The position numbers and the translations under genes are program-made. Positions 1 to 11,816 of a stretch of DNA of 64,000 nucleotides are shown piece after piece. The notes below the pieces were generated by a model that ran no database searches, was not told where the DNA came from, and saw only the letters and a program-made list of their open reading frames with translations. The stretch lies in assembly GCA_034766995.1 (NCBI GenBank), contig CM068322.1, positions 2,568,089-2,632,088 on the forward strand, written 5' to 3'. This stretch comes from Acanthacorydalis orientalis (Eukaryota > Arthropoda > Insecta > Megaloptera > Corydalidae). The first letter of the stretch is position 1. Every line of letters starts with the position of its first letter.

Positions 1-420
1 AAATATCATTCATAACTTACTATCGTCAAATTTTGTGTTAATATTTATATATATTAAAAGGGATTTATCTAAAAACGTTTTCTAACTTGACAATTTTTAA
101 AATAATTCACTGTTGAGATTATAAGAATTATGGCAATAATTATTTTCAATATTTTAATTTTCAATTAAAAACCATTGAAAAGTTTAAACTTCATTAGTTA
201 TTTTTCTCTTATAATATATTTACAAGTTTTCATGATTTTTTGACAGGTCTGTTAATTTTTTCGAATTTAAAAACTATTTTTATTATAATTGAGACAAAAA
301 TTATAGAAGCCGAAAGCTACTCAAACATTTAACTCTGTTTTGTAGCACTTCCATATAATTTAATTCCTGTTTTATATTCCTGTCTTATATGTCTTTAATT
401 CCTGTCAAATATTTTTAATC
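1..420. other. AT-rich intergenic DNA
   Basis: No coding, RNA or repeat signal seen. Short poly-A/T runs only. Confidence 0.6.
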
Positions 421-1370
421 ATACGGAGGCGGTTTGGAAAGTAACTTCATTCATGAGGGAGAGAGGGACAGCTTTATATTTTTCATATAATACCATCCCT
501 TTTAGTAGCGCATGTGAAGTTGTAAGTCATTCTGAAATTAATTTTGCGTTTAACAGTTGTTTCAACACAAGTGTTTCGTGGAAGAGTGTAAAATGGATAA
601 AATCGAAATTTGAAATGTCGTTCAGTTCTTTTTTCGAAACGAAAATAGTGATAGAAATCCATGAGAGAATATTTCTTCCATTTCGTGAATCTTGTCCTTC
701 TTACGAAACCAATCAACTTTGAATGAATGAATTTAAACGTGGTAGAAAGAATATCGAATGTGCACCGTGCTCAGGTGGCTATAGAACAGCTGTCACGCCA
801 AAAAGCATCCATAAAGTCCACGATATGGTTTTGTCCTGCCGGTGAGTGAAGTGACCGAGATAATAGAGATCACAGGCATCTCAACTGTGTGAACATATTT
901 CATTTTGATAATGAATTGCGTATGAAAAAACTTTCTGCAAAATAGGTGCAACGTTTACTCACTGCAGCGCAAAAACGAGTTGGTACGCTAACATCAACCG
1001 ACTTCTTCGAACAATTTAAGAAGCATTCAGTGAATTTCATGCGATGTTTTGTAACGATGAATGAAACATGGATTCATCATTACACACCAGAATCAAAAAT
1101 GCAATCAAATCAGTGGATTGAACCTGGTGAAACGGCTTGGTGAAGAAGGAAAAGACGGTTTAACAGACTAGAAAAGTGATGGCATCATTTTTCTGAGATG
1201 GTACAACAATTCTCTAGATCAACTGTCTTCAGAAGGGAAAACAGTTACTGACCTTTACTATGCACTTTTGGAAAATTTAAATGTTGCAATCACGGAAAAC
1301 CGTCCAAAATAGCCAAATTAAAGTTTGAAATCATACCAACTTTAACGTATTCACCTAATTCTTCACAAAA
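421..1370 (+). mobile_element. Degenerate irritans-type mariner, internally deleted
   Basis: A 5' end resembling a mariner TIR (ATACGGAGGCGGTTTGG at about 420) precedes a broken DD34D transposase. The start codon is at 593 (MDKIEI then a stop). Recognisable blocks follow in shifting frames: NEFKRGRKNIE near 725, KVHDMVL near 817, MKKLSAK near 920, and an open block at 946-1143 containing FVTMNETWIHHYTPES. The block VTDLYYALLENLNVAI lies near 1240. The segment carrying the second catalytic Asp (the HDNAPAH block) is missing: NRPK near 1308 is followed at once by AKLKFEIIPTLTYSPNS. The first catalytic Asp is Asn in NETW. No 3' TIR is visible. The family call rests on these motifs. The element cannot encode an active enzyme. 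Confidence 0.85.
593..1365 (+). pseudogene. Mariner transposase remnant (DD34D, irritans-like)
   Basis: This is the coding relic of the element starting near 421. The N-terminal helix-turn-helix half has several stops and frameshifts. The middle part from about 946 to 1143 is the best-preserved piece, covering the block before and after the first catalytic position, which reads MNETW instead of MDETW. The frame then shifts into VMASFF and GKTVTDLYYALLENLN. A deletion joins the end of the RP block to the AKL..FE..P..YSP block, removing roughly 20 residues around the second Asp. A normal protein of this family is about 345 residues. Nothing longer than 65 residues is open here. Confidence 0.83.
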
Positions 1371-2021
1371 ATTCTCAATAACTGCTTGTTTTTAATTATT
1401 CTTTAACCACATTTAAAGTTATAATGTTCATGTATGTATGTAGTATATTTATTTTGATGTGTATCATATTTTTCTGTTATTTAGCGCTCTAAGAATGACA
1501 AAATTGCTATTAAAATGCAAATCAGCAACAGTCAAGAACGATCAGTATCAATTATTGGACATTTTTGATCAAAAAAATGTTTTTCAAAAAGTCATTTATG
1601 AAAGCGAGTGTAGCCACAGTGCAAAAAAAATATTATAACAGTGATTTCACCAGCCTAAAAAACATTAAATATATAAAGGAAAAGGAAAAGAATAAAATAA
1701 TTAAATTAAAAATAGGTAATTTAAAAAATTGTACAATTTTTCATGTGTGTATAATTAACATTTATAAATTCGGATCTTCTATTTAGAAGAGTTATACACA
1801 TTTTTAAAATTAAATCCACAGGAATTTATATACAAGCTCTTATAGTTATATTTATACTATTCCAGTTTCGTAAAACATCCTAATATTACAAATATTTCTA
1901 GATAGTTATATCTAATTTTTATTTAAAATTAAAATCTTGGGAAAGTAGAACCCAATCAAAAAATCTAGTTTTCTTCATGCTAACTTTTTATGTGTATGTG
2001 TATATACTCTGTTTTTGTATG

Positions 2022-2088
<67 letters not shown>

Positions 2089-2350
2089 TTATGGTTGTAT
2101 TGTTATACTGAAATATTCATTATCTTTTTGTATATCTATAACTTTCTCACTGCAAAAGGTAACAAAATTAAAGATAAAATAAACTATGTAATAAATAGAA
2201 CGAATATTTCTGTTTAACTCTGCAGCTATAAAGAGTATTTATCTACATAACATTAGTAAAAAATATGGAATAAATAGGTCTTATGAAATTAAACTTTTGT
2301 AGAAACAAGTAAAACGTTTAAAACTTAAGTGTTAACTTTATTAGTATTAT
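1370..2350. other. AT-rich intergenic DNA with one (TA)n tract
   Basis: Apart from the (TA)n tract at 2021-2085 no feature is supported. A 73-residue open frame at 1565-1786 is Lys/Ile/Asn-rich, with no recognisable motif, and is probably chance. Confidence 0.5.
2021..2085. repeat. (TA)n microsatellite
   Basis: Alternating TA with two GT interruptions. Confidence 0.95.
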
Positions 2351-2354
2351 ATGT

Positions 2355-3962
2355 ATATATAAATATATAATCACTTCGAAAAATATTTGTGCTTAAAATT
2401 TAACAATGTTTTGGACTATTGGTTTTGTGGTTTTTACCAAATAATGATAGAATTTTTTATAAATAGGACCATTAAGAAAAAAATCATAAAAATGTCAAAT
2501 CTTAGTTCGTTGGCATAAAAACCTCGTTATAAAAAGTGAAATAACAGATAAAAGCTATTCGGAAAGTATTTGCGTTTGGAATATAATTTAAAAAAAATAG
2601 GAAACTAACAAATTTAAAAAAAATCAATAATTATTCGGGCAACCTTTTAGCACGTATAATTGGCCTTCAAGCAATTCGGAATACTTTCAATAAGTTTATG
2701 ATTAACATCTAATGTTATTTTCTCCCATTCATCTTTAAAGCAAGAAGTGAGAGCATATCTTTTAAATCGATTAGTTTTTCGTATCGTACGATCAAAGTGG
2801 TACCAAAGATACCCGATTGAATTCAAATCTGGGCTTTGAGGAAGCCAATCGACTATTTAAATTGAGTTTTTTGTTGAAAAATTTCTTTGTTTTCTTAATC
2901 GTGTGCTGTGAATAATTATCTTGTTGAAAGATAAATCCACCTTCAAGACACATTTTATGCACACTGTCATTTAATTTTTTTCAATTATTCCATTATAGAA
3001 ATCAGCATTCATTCTGCCTTCGATTACTTGCAAATTACCAACTCCGCGGAATGAGAAATATCCCCAGTTCATAATCATACCGCCTCCATGTCTTTCAGTG
3101 CCTACTAAATTTTGATTTTCTAGTGCTTTTCCAGCTTTACGGCAAATGTATTGCCTTCGGTTAATCCCAGTTATATTAAACTTCGATTCATCACTCCAAA
3201 CAATTGATTTCCAGAGTTCTATTGACTTATAAGCATAAGAGATTTAAAAATGAAGTCGCTTACGTTTGTTTATCTTGTTTATGTATGAATTTCGACAAGC
3301 GATACGACCAAAAATCCCAGCTTCATGTCTTCGATCTTAGTTCAGTAACTCCAAGAGTAAGATTAAGATCCTCTTTTAGTTGCTGGGCGCTAATAAACGA
3401 ATTCTTTTTGACTTTACAAACTATTAGTTTGTTCTTGCGTTCGCTGGTCTTTCGTTTTCGATATTTCCTTTGAGCTGAAATTAAACCTTTTCCATATTTA
3501 ACGTTATTAATAGTATACTGAATCATTCTGAGAGGTTTCCTAAGATTATCATTAATTACTTTGGCAGTTTTTCTGTTCTGATACATATTATAAATGTGTG
3601 AGCGTTCACGACCGTAAATTATCTACTCTTTATCATTTTGCTACAAAAAAAGTTGTAAAGGGAAATTAAATCAGTAATATATCATTTAAAAAATAAATTC
3701 AATTATCATACCTTTAATTAAAACCTTAGATACTATTATCTTCTTAGACGCAAATACTTTTCGAATTGTTACTTAATGATTTTTTATTAATATAAACTAA
3801 ACAAAAAAAAACGAAATCACTATCATAATCTAAATTCAATATCAACCTAATGTGTAAATAGACATCAGCATAGATAATTCTGCTAATCCCGCATAATTTC
3901 AATGATGTTAATTGTAATATTATAATTTTACAACCCGCAAATAATTTCCAGCGCGACTGTAT
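2355..3962 (-). mobile_element. Tc1-like transposon with IR/DR ends
   Basis: A minus-strand Tc1-type transposase relic is bracketed by two pairs of matching motifs. Inner pair: CGGAAAGTATTTGCG at about 2560-2574, and on the opposite strand CGAAAAGTATTTGCG at about 3749-3763. Outer pair: TCGAAAAATATTTGTG at about 2375-2390, and on the opposite strand GGAAATTATTTGCG at about 3935-3950, preceded by ACAGTCGCGC running out to 3960. The outer-to-inner spacing is about 185 bp on both sides. This is the IR/DR layout known from Tc1 relatives such as Sleeping Beauty. The right end abuts a short TA run at 3960. Total length is close to the 1.6 kb typical of the type. Confidence 0.8.
2635..3610 (-). pseudogene. 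Tc1-family transposase, dead copy (DDE with E to G)
   Basis: Read on the minus strand from about 3600. The open N-terminal piece at 3586-3323 contains AKVINDNLRKPLR and SAQQLKEDLNLTLGVT, the helix-turn-helix part. The catalytic core follows in other frames. The first Asp is in WSDESKFNITGINRRQY (codon 3190-3192), then AGKALENQNLVGTERHGGG and WGYFSFRGVGNLQVIEG. The second Asp is in FQQDNYSQHT (codon 2918-2920). The end is PDLNSIGYLWYHFDRTIRK, where the usual Glu of the NPIE(N/Y)LW motif is Gly (codon 2812-2814). At least two frameshifts and several stops are present. The D-D-E residues and the WSDESKF motif are established Tc1 hallmarks. The Gly at the third position and the frameshifts mean no activity. 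Confidence 0.88.
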
Positions 3963-5108
3963 ATATATATATATGTTGAAATATATTTTAATTGAAAAAT
4001 TAATTTAGAAATTAGAAAATATTTTTTATACAATTTTCATTATATTTAAAATAGAATTTTAAATCAACAATATAATCATCTAATAAAAATAAGACACCAT
4101 ATTATAAACGAGAACACTGTATGAAATTCAATAAATAATTATATAAAATGAAAATACTAGTCAACTGAAGAAAATAAAAAGATTATGTAAATTCTCTTAA
4201 CTAATATATTAAAAAAATATTTAGGAATTACTATAAAAATTATGATGTGAAATAAAATGTAAAATTTAGTTAGCGTTAACTCAAACTAGCTTTATTCATA
4301 TTTTTGAAAAAAATAATTAACAAGAATTTATACTCACAACCGACCTTGAATATTTATTAAATATTTAGATATATTTCTTTTTCAGTTTTTATACTAACCC
4401 TTGAAATATTTGAAACTAGAGCGTGGGTTTTGATAGACGTACCAATATTTTAGCTATTAAGCTTTTCCATGATGTGAAATATAATAAGTTCAATATTTAC
4501 CCACATAATGGAAATGTAGCAATTCATATTAACTTAAATATTGTATCTTATATAAAGAACCGATTTCGAAATTTATGTATATATATATATATGTAAATGC
4601 ATACATATCTATAGACTTATTTCTAATCAATTTTAATAGTCGAGTAATTAATATTTCGTTAATATATGTTGTACTATATTGTATAATCCTAAATCATTTA
4701 ACTGTTTCAGTAATTCATTTCGTTTCATTTTCTTAGGATAAATTATACGTCTGTGTTTAACTTCTGAAATATTAAATTCGTTTTTGTGTAATTAAGATGC
4801 CATGTTTTTAAGTATGTACATATTATATTAGTACCAACATTGCACCAGAAGGGAAAAAATATTAAATTATACAAAATAATGTTCTTAAAAATATTTCAGC
4901 GTTACTTTTATTTACAAGATTGTTTTATATAATGGAAATTAATTTAATGCTGCACGTGTAAATCATACATCAATATAGAAATAAAAACTTAGTTATAAGG
5001 GTATAAAATAACAATTTTTTTCTGTATCTTACAGTTCTGATACTGATGGAATCGTCATCGAAATGCACATAAATACAATAATTAAAAATAATCATTGAGA
5101 ACTATCTA
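3963..5108. other. AT-rich intergenic DNA
   Basis: No genes are supported. Short TA runs at 3960-3976 and 4576-4593. One copy of a short dispersed repeat at 5030-5100 is listed separately. Confidence 0.55.
5030..5100 (+). repeat. Short dispersed repeat, copy 1
   Basis: ACTGATGGAATCGTCATCG followed by an AAATGCACATAAATACAA-type tail. It aligns with copies at about 24708-24795 (plus) and 10895-10972 (minus). All share CTGA(A/T)GA(A/T)GG..., then GAAATG..ATAA.TAA, then an A/T-rich tail. This looks like the 3' end of a retroposon, but no coding region is attached. Confidence 0.45.
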
Positions 5109-5555
5109 TTAGGTAGGTAGGAAAATAATTGCGGTCTTTGTTTTATGAATTCTATCCTTATTCTTTTTAATGAAAGTGTTATTTAATCATGTTCGTGTTA
5201 AAATCATTTTAAGGTGCACTTTTCGGTCTGTATTTTGGTAATACCGACTGTGATTTTATTATTAATTTGGCTTCAAATTGGGATATTGAATTAAACATAG
5301 AAAAGTATCAAATAAGAGAAATTTAGTGTATGAGATATAATTTAGTGTAAAGCCGCAGAAACTGCTCGTAAACTAAACGATGTTTTTGGTGTGGATACCG
5401 TTAAGGGACGTATGGTGATTCCAAAAATTTCGTGTTGGGAACGAGAACCCTGAAGATGAAGAAGGTCGCGTGCGTCCTTCTTTAGCCTTCATAACGACCA
5501 GCTGAAGGTAATATTTGAATCAGAACCACAGACAACAATTCTGAAGCCTGCTTAT
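5109..5555 (+). mobile_element. 5'-only cecropia-type mariner fragment
   Basis: Starts with TTAGGTAGGTAGGAAAATAA at 5109, directly after a TA dinucleotide, matching the cecropia/Hsmar1-type TIR. The 5' UTR matches the element at 7980 (for example TTGGCTTCAAATTGGGATAT). A broken N-terminal domain follows: ETARKLNDVFGVDTVKGR..., then NEDPEDEEGR at about 5440-5475. Homology fades after about 5555 with no catalytic domain or right TIR. Confidence 0.8.
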
Positions 5556-7110
5556 AAAATAATTTTCTTGTGTTAAATATTTCCTTCAGTCAGGAATAAA
5601 ATATTTTCTTTTAATATATGATTTTTACTTTTTAGAACTATTCATCTTCGTCTTTCTGTAGATAAAGTATCTAAAAATATATTTAGGTACTTTTATATTT
5701 CTTATACCTAATCAAATAAAATAATTCGTATAAATTCTTTAATAATCAAATAAAATTCTTCAATTCTAACCAACATTAATATTAATTTTTATTTGCTAAT
5801 TTATTTCCCCATGATTATTATTCAAACTTAAATCATATGTAATGATTTGATAAATTTTACATTTAATTCGTATATTCGAACATTTTTTTTAGAGAACTGG
5901 TAAATAAAAAAAATAAAAAAAACTGATTAATATAAAGTTACAATTTTTCTTTGTCATTTTAAGTATACTCGAGATCTTTTATTTCACTTGCACCAACCAA
6001 CATAAGAATCTATTCACCTAACAACTAGATTTTTTATTCCATTTAATTACTACTATTGTTCGTTCCATATCCGTATCATTTCATTTAGTCAAAAACTGTT
6101 ATTCAGTTCGTTTTCCATTGAATTACGTCTTTTTGAAAACATTTTATTCTATTGAAATACGTGTATTTGAAATATGTTGTATACTTTTAATTCCATTTTA
6201 GTTTTTATGATCACCAATTAGCTCTTTTTTAATTCCACACATACTCTAATCACATAGCGTTGTTAAAGGCAACATTTAGCATTAAAGATTAAAATATTTT
6301 TTAAACGTTTATTCAATTTAAACTAACAATATTAAGTTGCAACTTGTATTGAATTTAAAATAAAAAAAACTGTATAAGTTTCTAAGTAGTACATTCCTAT
6401 ACTGTGACAACTTTATGAGTTACAAATCTAGTCTAATAATTTCTGCAAACCTTTAATTTCTAAATATATTTCCCAACTATAATAGATGATTGGTTGGAGA
6501 GCATATGTGAAAACAAAATTATACATAATATAATCTTATAGATCCATTTTTACGAATCAAACATTTTACAAGAAACGATTTTACTAGTGAAAATTTTATA
6601 CTAAAAGGATAAAGATATATGAAAAGACATCTCTCTGTATCGAAAGTACCTACGATACAGTTTGAGCATCAAATACAAAGTTCTAGAGAGATTGTCGAAC
6701 GTGCATATTCTTAAGTTTACATTTGATGTGACATACAGACTGAAAAAAATAAAAAATGTAAACATCAATACGTGAATTTTACTTAAAAATATGAACATTT
6801 ACTTCTTATACGATATTCAGTACATCGAAAATCGTGGACAATTTCTATCGTTTAAAATTCATAGGAAATACTATATCGTATATTTTCTTCGTATTCCTGA
6901 TATTTTGAAATATGCATCAGTTGGTCTCGTATATGTTATTTTTAAGTTGATTTTTAGTGCACATAAAACCTGTATCTTATATGCGATATTTCATTCCAAG
7001 GGATATAAATTTCTTGTAAAAAGTTCATGACACTTGAACTGACTCGTAATAGGGAATTTTATAAGTTATTTTACGTTGTTTATTTTTTTACATTGAATTT
7101 TATTGGAATT

Positions 7111-7184
<74 letters not shown>

Positions 7185-7205
7185 AATATATATATATATA
7201 CATAT
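7111..7205. repeat. (TA)n/(TACA) compound microsatellite
   Basis: TA repeats interrupted by TACA and TGTA steps. Confidence 0.95.
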
Positions 7206-7497
7206 TTATACACATGCATAAACTTTACATAACATTTGATCAGCATTTGTTTTGAAGTAAAGTTTTTTATAAAACCTTATCAGTTATGAAAATATATTAT
7301 TTTTATTTCTATTTTTGGAAATATTACGTCGGAGACTGAATATTATATTTAGTTTATATGGCTTGTTTTTTAATGTTTTCTATTTTATTATATTTTACAA
7401 AACATGATTATTTCCATCTTGTTCAATTCTTAAACTGAAACTTAATATGAAATTTTATGATTAAGTAAGCTTCCTTAAAGACTTTCCTTTTTGCCAT

Positions 7498-7541
<44 letters not shown>
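7498..7541. repeat. (TA)n microsatellite
   Basis: About 21 uninterrupted TA units. Confidence 0.95.
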
Positions 7542-7544
<3 letters not shown>

Positions 7545-7865
7545 TATATATTGTGTTATTTGAAATAAATTACATCATATGAAGACTACTTTTTTAGTTT
7601 TTGATTTCATGATTTTTCAGAAAATTTTTAAATGATTATTTTTGAGTCGAACTAAACTAAAGCACTGCGGAATTGACTATATTTTCTCGTTGTAATTGTT
7701 TCTCGTTTATGACTGATGGATAAATAGTTATATAACTGTTATATTTTTTCCAATATCCAAATATTTTAGGAAACAAAATTTTATTAAGTAGATAAGTAAT
7801 GTAATATATATATATATATATGATTGATAGTAAATTTTTTGCGGTTTTCATTTTCTTCTAAAAAA

Positions 7866-7977
7866 AGAAAAATATTTTCTGATATATTCAAATGTTCATA
7901 TAATTTCATATTAACATACATATTTTTTTAAAAATGATAAAATATTTAAAATATCTTGTAGTTGTGCCCCGATTAAA
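7866..7977 (+). repeat. Repeat X, copy 1 (next to a mariner 5' end)
   Basis: Aligns over about 110 bp with 46135-46252. Shared blocks include AATATTTTCTG.TATATTCAA, TTTTTTTAAAAA, AATGATAAAATA.TTAAAAT and GATTAAATA/GGTTAAATA. Here it ends at the TA preceding the mariner TIR at 7980. In the second copy it lies on the inner side of a mariner TIR. Confidence 0.6.
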
Positions 7978-7979
7978 TA

Positions 7980-9222
7980 CTAGATTGGTGGAAAAATAAT
8001 TTTGGTTTTTGTTCTCTAATTTCTACCCTTAATTTTTTTCAATGAAAATGTCATTTCAACATATTTATGTTAATATCACTTTAAAGTGCATTTTGTTTTG
8101 TATTTTGGTTACATCGACTTTGGTTTTATTTATAATTTTGCTTCAAATTGGGTTATTGAATTAAAAATGGAAGGAAGCAAATAAGAGCAATTTTTGTATG
8201 AGTTTAAAACGGGGGGTAAAGCAGCAGAATCTTCTCATTAACTAAACGAAACTTTTGATGTGGATGCTGTTAAGGAACGTACGGTGCAATAGTGGTTCCA
8301 AAAAATTCGTATTGAGAACGAGAGACTTGAGGATGAAGAAGGTCACGGGCATCTTTCGTCAGTTCACAACGACAAACTGAATACGTCAGTTGAATCAGAA
8401 CAAAGCACAACAATTCAAGAGCTTGCACAAAAATTAGGCGTTAGTCATTCAACAGTTCTGGACCAGTTAAAACTGCTAGGAAAATCAAAAAAAAACTTGG
8501 TAAATGGGTAAAGCACGAATTGAACGAAATTCAAAATTCCTGTTACGAAGTTCACGTTTTTTATTTTGTTTTACGCTTCTTTTACGTACCAGAAACGATC
8601 TATTTCTCGTATTGTAACGTGCGACAAAAAGTAGATCCTTTATGACAACAGAAAGCGGTCTGCACAATGGTTAGATAAAAATGAACCTCAAAAGCATTTC
8701 ATGAAATCGAAATTGCACAAAAGAAAATTATGGTGACTGGTGATCTGCGTTCGGTATAATCTACTACAATTTTTTGAATCCTGGCGAAACCATACAGCCG
8801 AGAGTTGCTATCAATAAATCAACAAAATGCACCAAGAACCCCGTCGTCTGGTCTCTTCACTTGTCTATCTAAACGGTCCTACTGCATGACAATGTACAAC
8901 CACACGTTGCACGATTGATTCTTCAAAAGTTGAATGAATTTGGATGAAAACCAATGCCTTAACCATCATATTCACCAGATATCTAGCAAACAGATTATCA
9001 CTTTTTTAAGCATTTCGACAACTTCTTACAGGGTAATGTCTTGAACAACCAAGCTTGTGTTGAATGTGTATTCCGATATTTTTTCAACCTCAGAACTCCA
9101 GAATGTTATACCACCAGGATAAATAAACTAGTATTAATTGGCAAAAATGTGTTGATTCTAATGGTCCTTATTTTGATTATAAAGTTAATTATTAACTGAA
9201 AAAATGCATATGAATTCGAAGG
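7980..9222 (+). mobile_element. Near full-length cecropia-type mariner, right TIR lost
   Basis: Left TIR CTAGATTGGTGGAAAAATAA at 7980 follows a TA. The 5' UTR contains TTGCTTCAAATTGGGTTATT. Coding remnants run to about 9195, where the C-terminal VDSNGPYFDY block would end the transposase. The region that should carry the right TIR has been replaced by (TA)n from about 9223. Length and motif order match the 1.28-kb element at 16778. Confidence 0.87.
8180..9195 (+). pseudogene. Mariner transposase relic, cecropia subfamily
   Basis: N-terminal block: FLYEFKTGGKAAESSH, LNETFDVDAVKERTVQ, then a stop, then WFQKIRIENERLEDEEGHGH. Next is TTIQELAQKLGVSHSTVLDQ and the frameshifted LGKWVKHELNEIQ. The catalytic half is in several frames with stops: KIMVTG..., YSFLNPGETI-like near 8775, LLHDNVQPHVARLIL-like near 8880, and CVDSNGPYFDY near 9165. 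The N-terminal half (8195-8500) is the better preserved part, with only isolated stops. An intact family member is about 345 residues. The multiple stops make function impossible. Confidence 0.85.
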
Positions 9223-9301
9223 TCATATATATATATATATATAAACATACTCGAATACATACATATTATATATATATATATAAACCTACTCGAATACATA
9301 C

Positions 9302-9359
<58 letters not shown>
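9223..9359. repeat. (TA)n with a tandem 39-bp unit
   Basis: Three TA runs are separated by two copies of AAAC(A/C)TACTCGAATACATA followed by a TA run (starts at 9243 and 9282, period 39). Confidence 0.9.
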
Positions 9360-9360
<1 letters not shown>

Positions 9361-10304
9361 CATAAATTGTAGCATAACTGGAAATAATTGGATGTGGTTG
9401 CAGGTAAAAGCTATATCACGATCATTAAATAAAAGTGTAACATTCCAAACAAACAATTGTTTATTAAGGACTTTTCACTTAGTTTATTAGTTATTTATGA
9501 AACGCTTCCAAACTTTTGATTAACAGACTGTCTATTGGTTTTAAAATTGAATGATGTTCGTGTTAAATTGCACATTTGGAAACGAGCAGATCAGTCAATT
9601 TTTATCTATTTTAAAAGAAGAATATACTGCCAATGAAATAATGTGTAATAATTTGGATAGAAGATTTTTATAAATGTCTATAAAAATAGTTCGGTTTAAA
9701 AGTGAATATTCACAACTAATATACGTGAATCAATATCCACATGAATACATAATTACTATACAATTTTCAATTTTTATTAAAGTCATGCCAATTAAAATTT
9801 ATTTGTTACTTTACTTAAAACAGTCGTTAACTCTATTAGAGTGTAAGAATTTAAATATTTAGTTGACATTTTCAAGTTGATTTATACTTTTATTACTTAT
9901 TGTAATTATATTTCTATTTATATTTGTTACTTGTATTTTTTAATTAAGAAGCTACAAAAATATGTGTAGAATATCTAAAGCAGCAAAAAGATATTAAGTT
10001 GGTTTTTGAAGTATTTTGTTCAAATTAACGAATATCTGTTCCTACAATATTTAATTATTATTACAGTTCCCTACATTTTAAGACAAAACTTATAATTCAA
10101 GCCATATTATCACAAGTATTCCATAGTTTTCATCAGATTTTGGTTATTTATCATTGTCCTTAGCTATTCACGGAAGTTTCTAATCCAAACTTTAGTAATT
10201 TAGGCCTTAATAGGGTCAAATCTACAACTCTGTGTGAGAATTGAAATATAGGAAGTAATGATTAGTAAACTAATACACACGTTCACAAACATACACACAC
10301 GCAC

Positions 10305-10347
<43 letters not shown>

Positions 10348-10894
10348 GAGAGAGAGAGAGAAAGAGAGGAAGAGAATTTACACAAGCTCTGGCAGAGAAA
10401 TAGTTACTGTATAGTATCGGTTTTAAAAGTAAAAATAGAATATAAAATATAAAAAAATAAATTAAAATTAATTTTAACTGTGTCATTAAATAATTTTTAA
10501 TTTGAAGTATATATAACTTTCGAAAAAATATGTAAATATGCAGAAGAGAATTAATTTTGATAATATTGTCATATTAAGTCATGTAAAATATAATTGATTT
10601 AATTTTTTTTCTTTTTTGTCTTTAAATTATAATGTTTTTTTAATTTTTAGTGGCAATTCAAATAGTGATACCTCAAATTCAGTTTCTTGTTTTGTGTATT
10701 ATATTTTACATACTTACAATATTTCTAAGATATCAAATTCTAATTGAAACTATATTATCTTTTAGTTTATCATAATTATAAGTAATTCATTTAAAAAAAA
10801 TATGCGTCACTAATAAACCTTTACGATCAAGTAATTGCATTCACAAATGAATAATTCTCTTTTCGCACAAACAATAATAATTTCTCTAATCAAA
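9360..10894. other. AT-rich intergenic DNA
   Basis: No recognisable gene. Contains the compound microsatellite at 10300-10375. Confidence 0.5.
10300..10375. repeat. (TA)n-(GA)n compound microsatellite
   Basis: CA/TA repeats pass into AGAGAGAG with a few interruptions. Confidence 0.95.
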
Positions 10895-10972
10895 ATGTAC
10901 AATAAATGATTGTTGTTCATTTTTAATTGTTGCAGTTTGTCATCGATGCTATCATCTTCAGTGTGCTAATAT
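10895..10972 (-). repeat. Short dispersed repeat, copy 2
   Basis: On the minus strand it reads CACACTGAAGATGATAGCAT, then CGATGACAAAC and an A-rich tail. It aligns with 24708-24795 (CACACTGAAGAAGGCGGAAT) and less well with 5030-5100. Confidence 0.45.
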
Positions 10973-11290
10973 AGAGAATAATCTACCTTAACTCTCTGAT
11001 AACAATGACTTTGTCAAATAAATGTGCATAAGTAACAATCAAAAATAAATATTAATCATTTATTGAACATTCTTGATTAAACATTTTTTTGTCATTTATG
11101 TGGTAAAATAATTGTTCTTATATTGATATGAAATCATCCAACAGTGTAAAGACTATATAAGTATATTTCTTTTAAAATTATTTTTTTATGATTTACTGGT
11201 ATGTAGTGAATCTAAATTAACTTTATATTAAAGTAACAACTAATAATTTTCAAAAATTATTTTTAATCAGTCCTTAAAGTTTTAAATATA

Positions 11291-11816
11291 TTAGATTGGC
11301 AGAAAATAATTGCGGTTTATGACTTTCAAATTCATATACATTTTTCTTTTTTTAATTTTCCTATTTTAAGTGGTCCAGAACTATTGGATGACTAACGCCT
11401 TACTTTTGTGTAAGCTCTTGAATTGTTCAACTGAATTTGTCAACTGACACCTTCAGTTGGTCATTATGAACTGAAGAAGGATGCACATGTCCTTCTTCAT
11501 CTTCGAGGCTCTCGTCTCCAGCACGAAGTTTTTGGAATCACTATTACACCGTAACTTCTTTAACAGTATCTACATCAAAAGCCTCGTTCTGTTTACGACC
11601 AGTTTCTGCTTCTTTACCAGCAGTTTTGAAGTAATACAAAAAATTGATCTTACTTGTTCATTAGTCCAATTTGAAGCAAAATTAATAATGAAACCAAAGT
11701 TGAAAATACAGACCGAAAAATGCATTTTAAAATGATATTAACATGAATACATTTTCACTGGAAAAAATCATGTTAGTCTTCAGAAAAAAACTGCAATTAT
11801 GTTCCTACCAACCTAA
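11291..11816 (-). mobile_element. 526-bp mariner deletion derivative with both TIRs
   Basis: Left end TTAGATTGGCAGAAAATAAT at 11291. On the other strand the right end is TTAGGTTGGTAGGAACATAA at 11816. TA flanks both ends (11289-11290 and 11817-11818). Read on the minus strand it holds a 5' UTR and the N-terminal transposase blocks: AGKEAETGRKQNEAFDVDTV, then SLEDEEGH, QLKVSVD, IQELTQK, GVSH. It then jumps directly to the 3' terminus. The whole catalytic half is deleted. It could have been moved in trans by a relative but encodes no enzyme. Confidence 0.9.

Larger units (their letters stand above)
5556..7867. other. AT-rich intergenic DNA with (TA)n tracts
   Basis: No homology recognised. Open frames at 6601-7030 on both strands are overlapping and lack motifs. 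The largest tracts are 7111-7205 and 7498-7541. Confidence 0.5.

Noticed and set aside
453..722. 89-residue plus-strand open frame
   Set aside because: It overlaps the 5' end of the mariner relic in the wrong frame. The transposase frame starts at 593.
1990..2217. Open frame rich in Tyr/Ile
   Set aside because: It is translation of a (TA)n tract. The same holds for the frames at 10200-10486, 16226-16668, 18676-18876, 46718-47279, 53374-53673, 60004-60238 and 61469-61720.
3204..3473. 89-residue plus-strand open frame
   Set aside because: Antisense shadow of the minus-strand Tc1 transposase.
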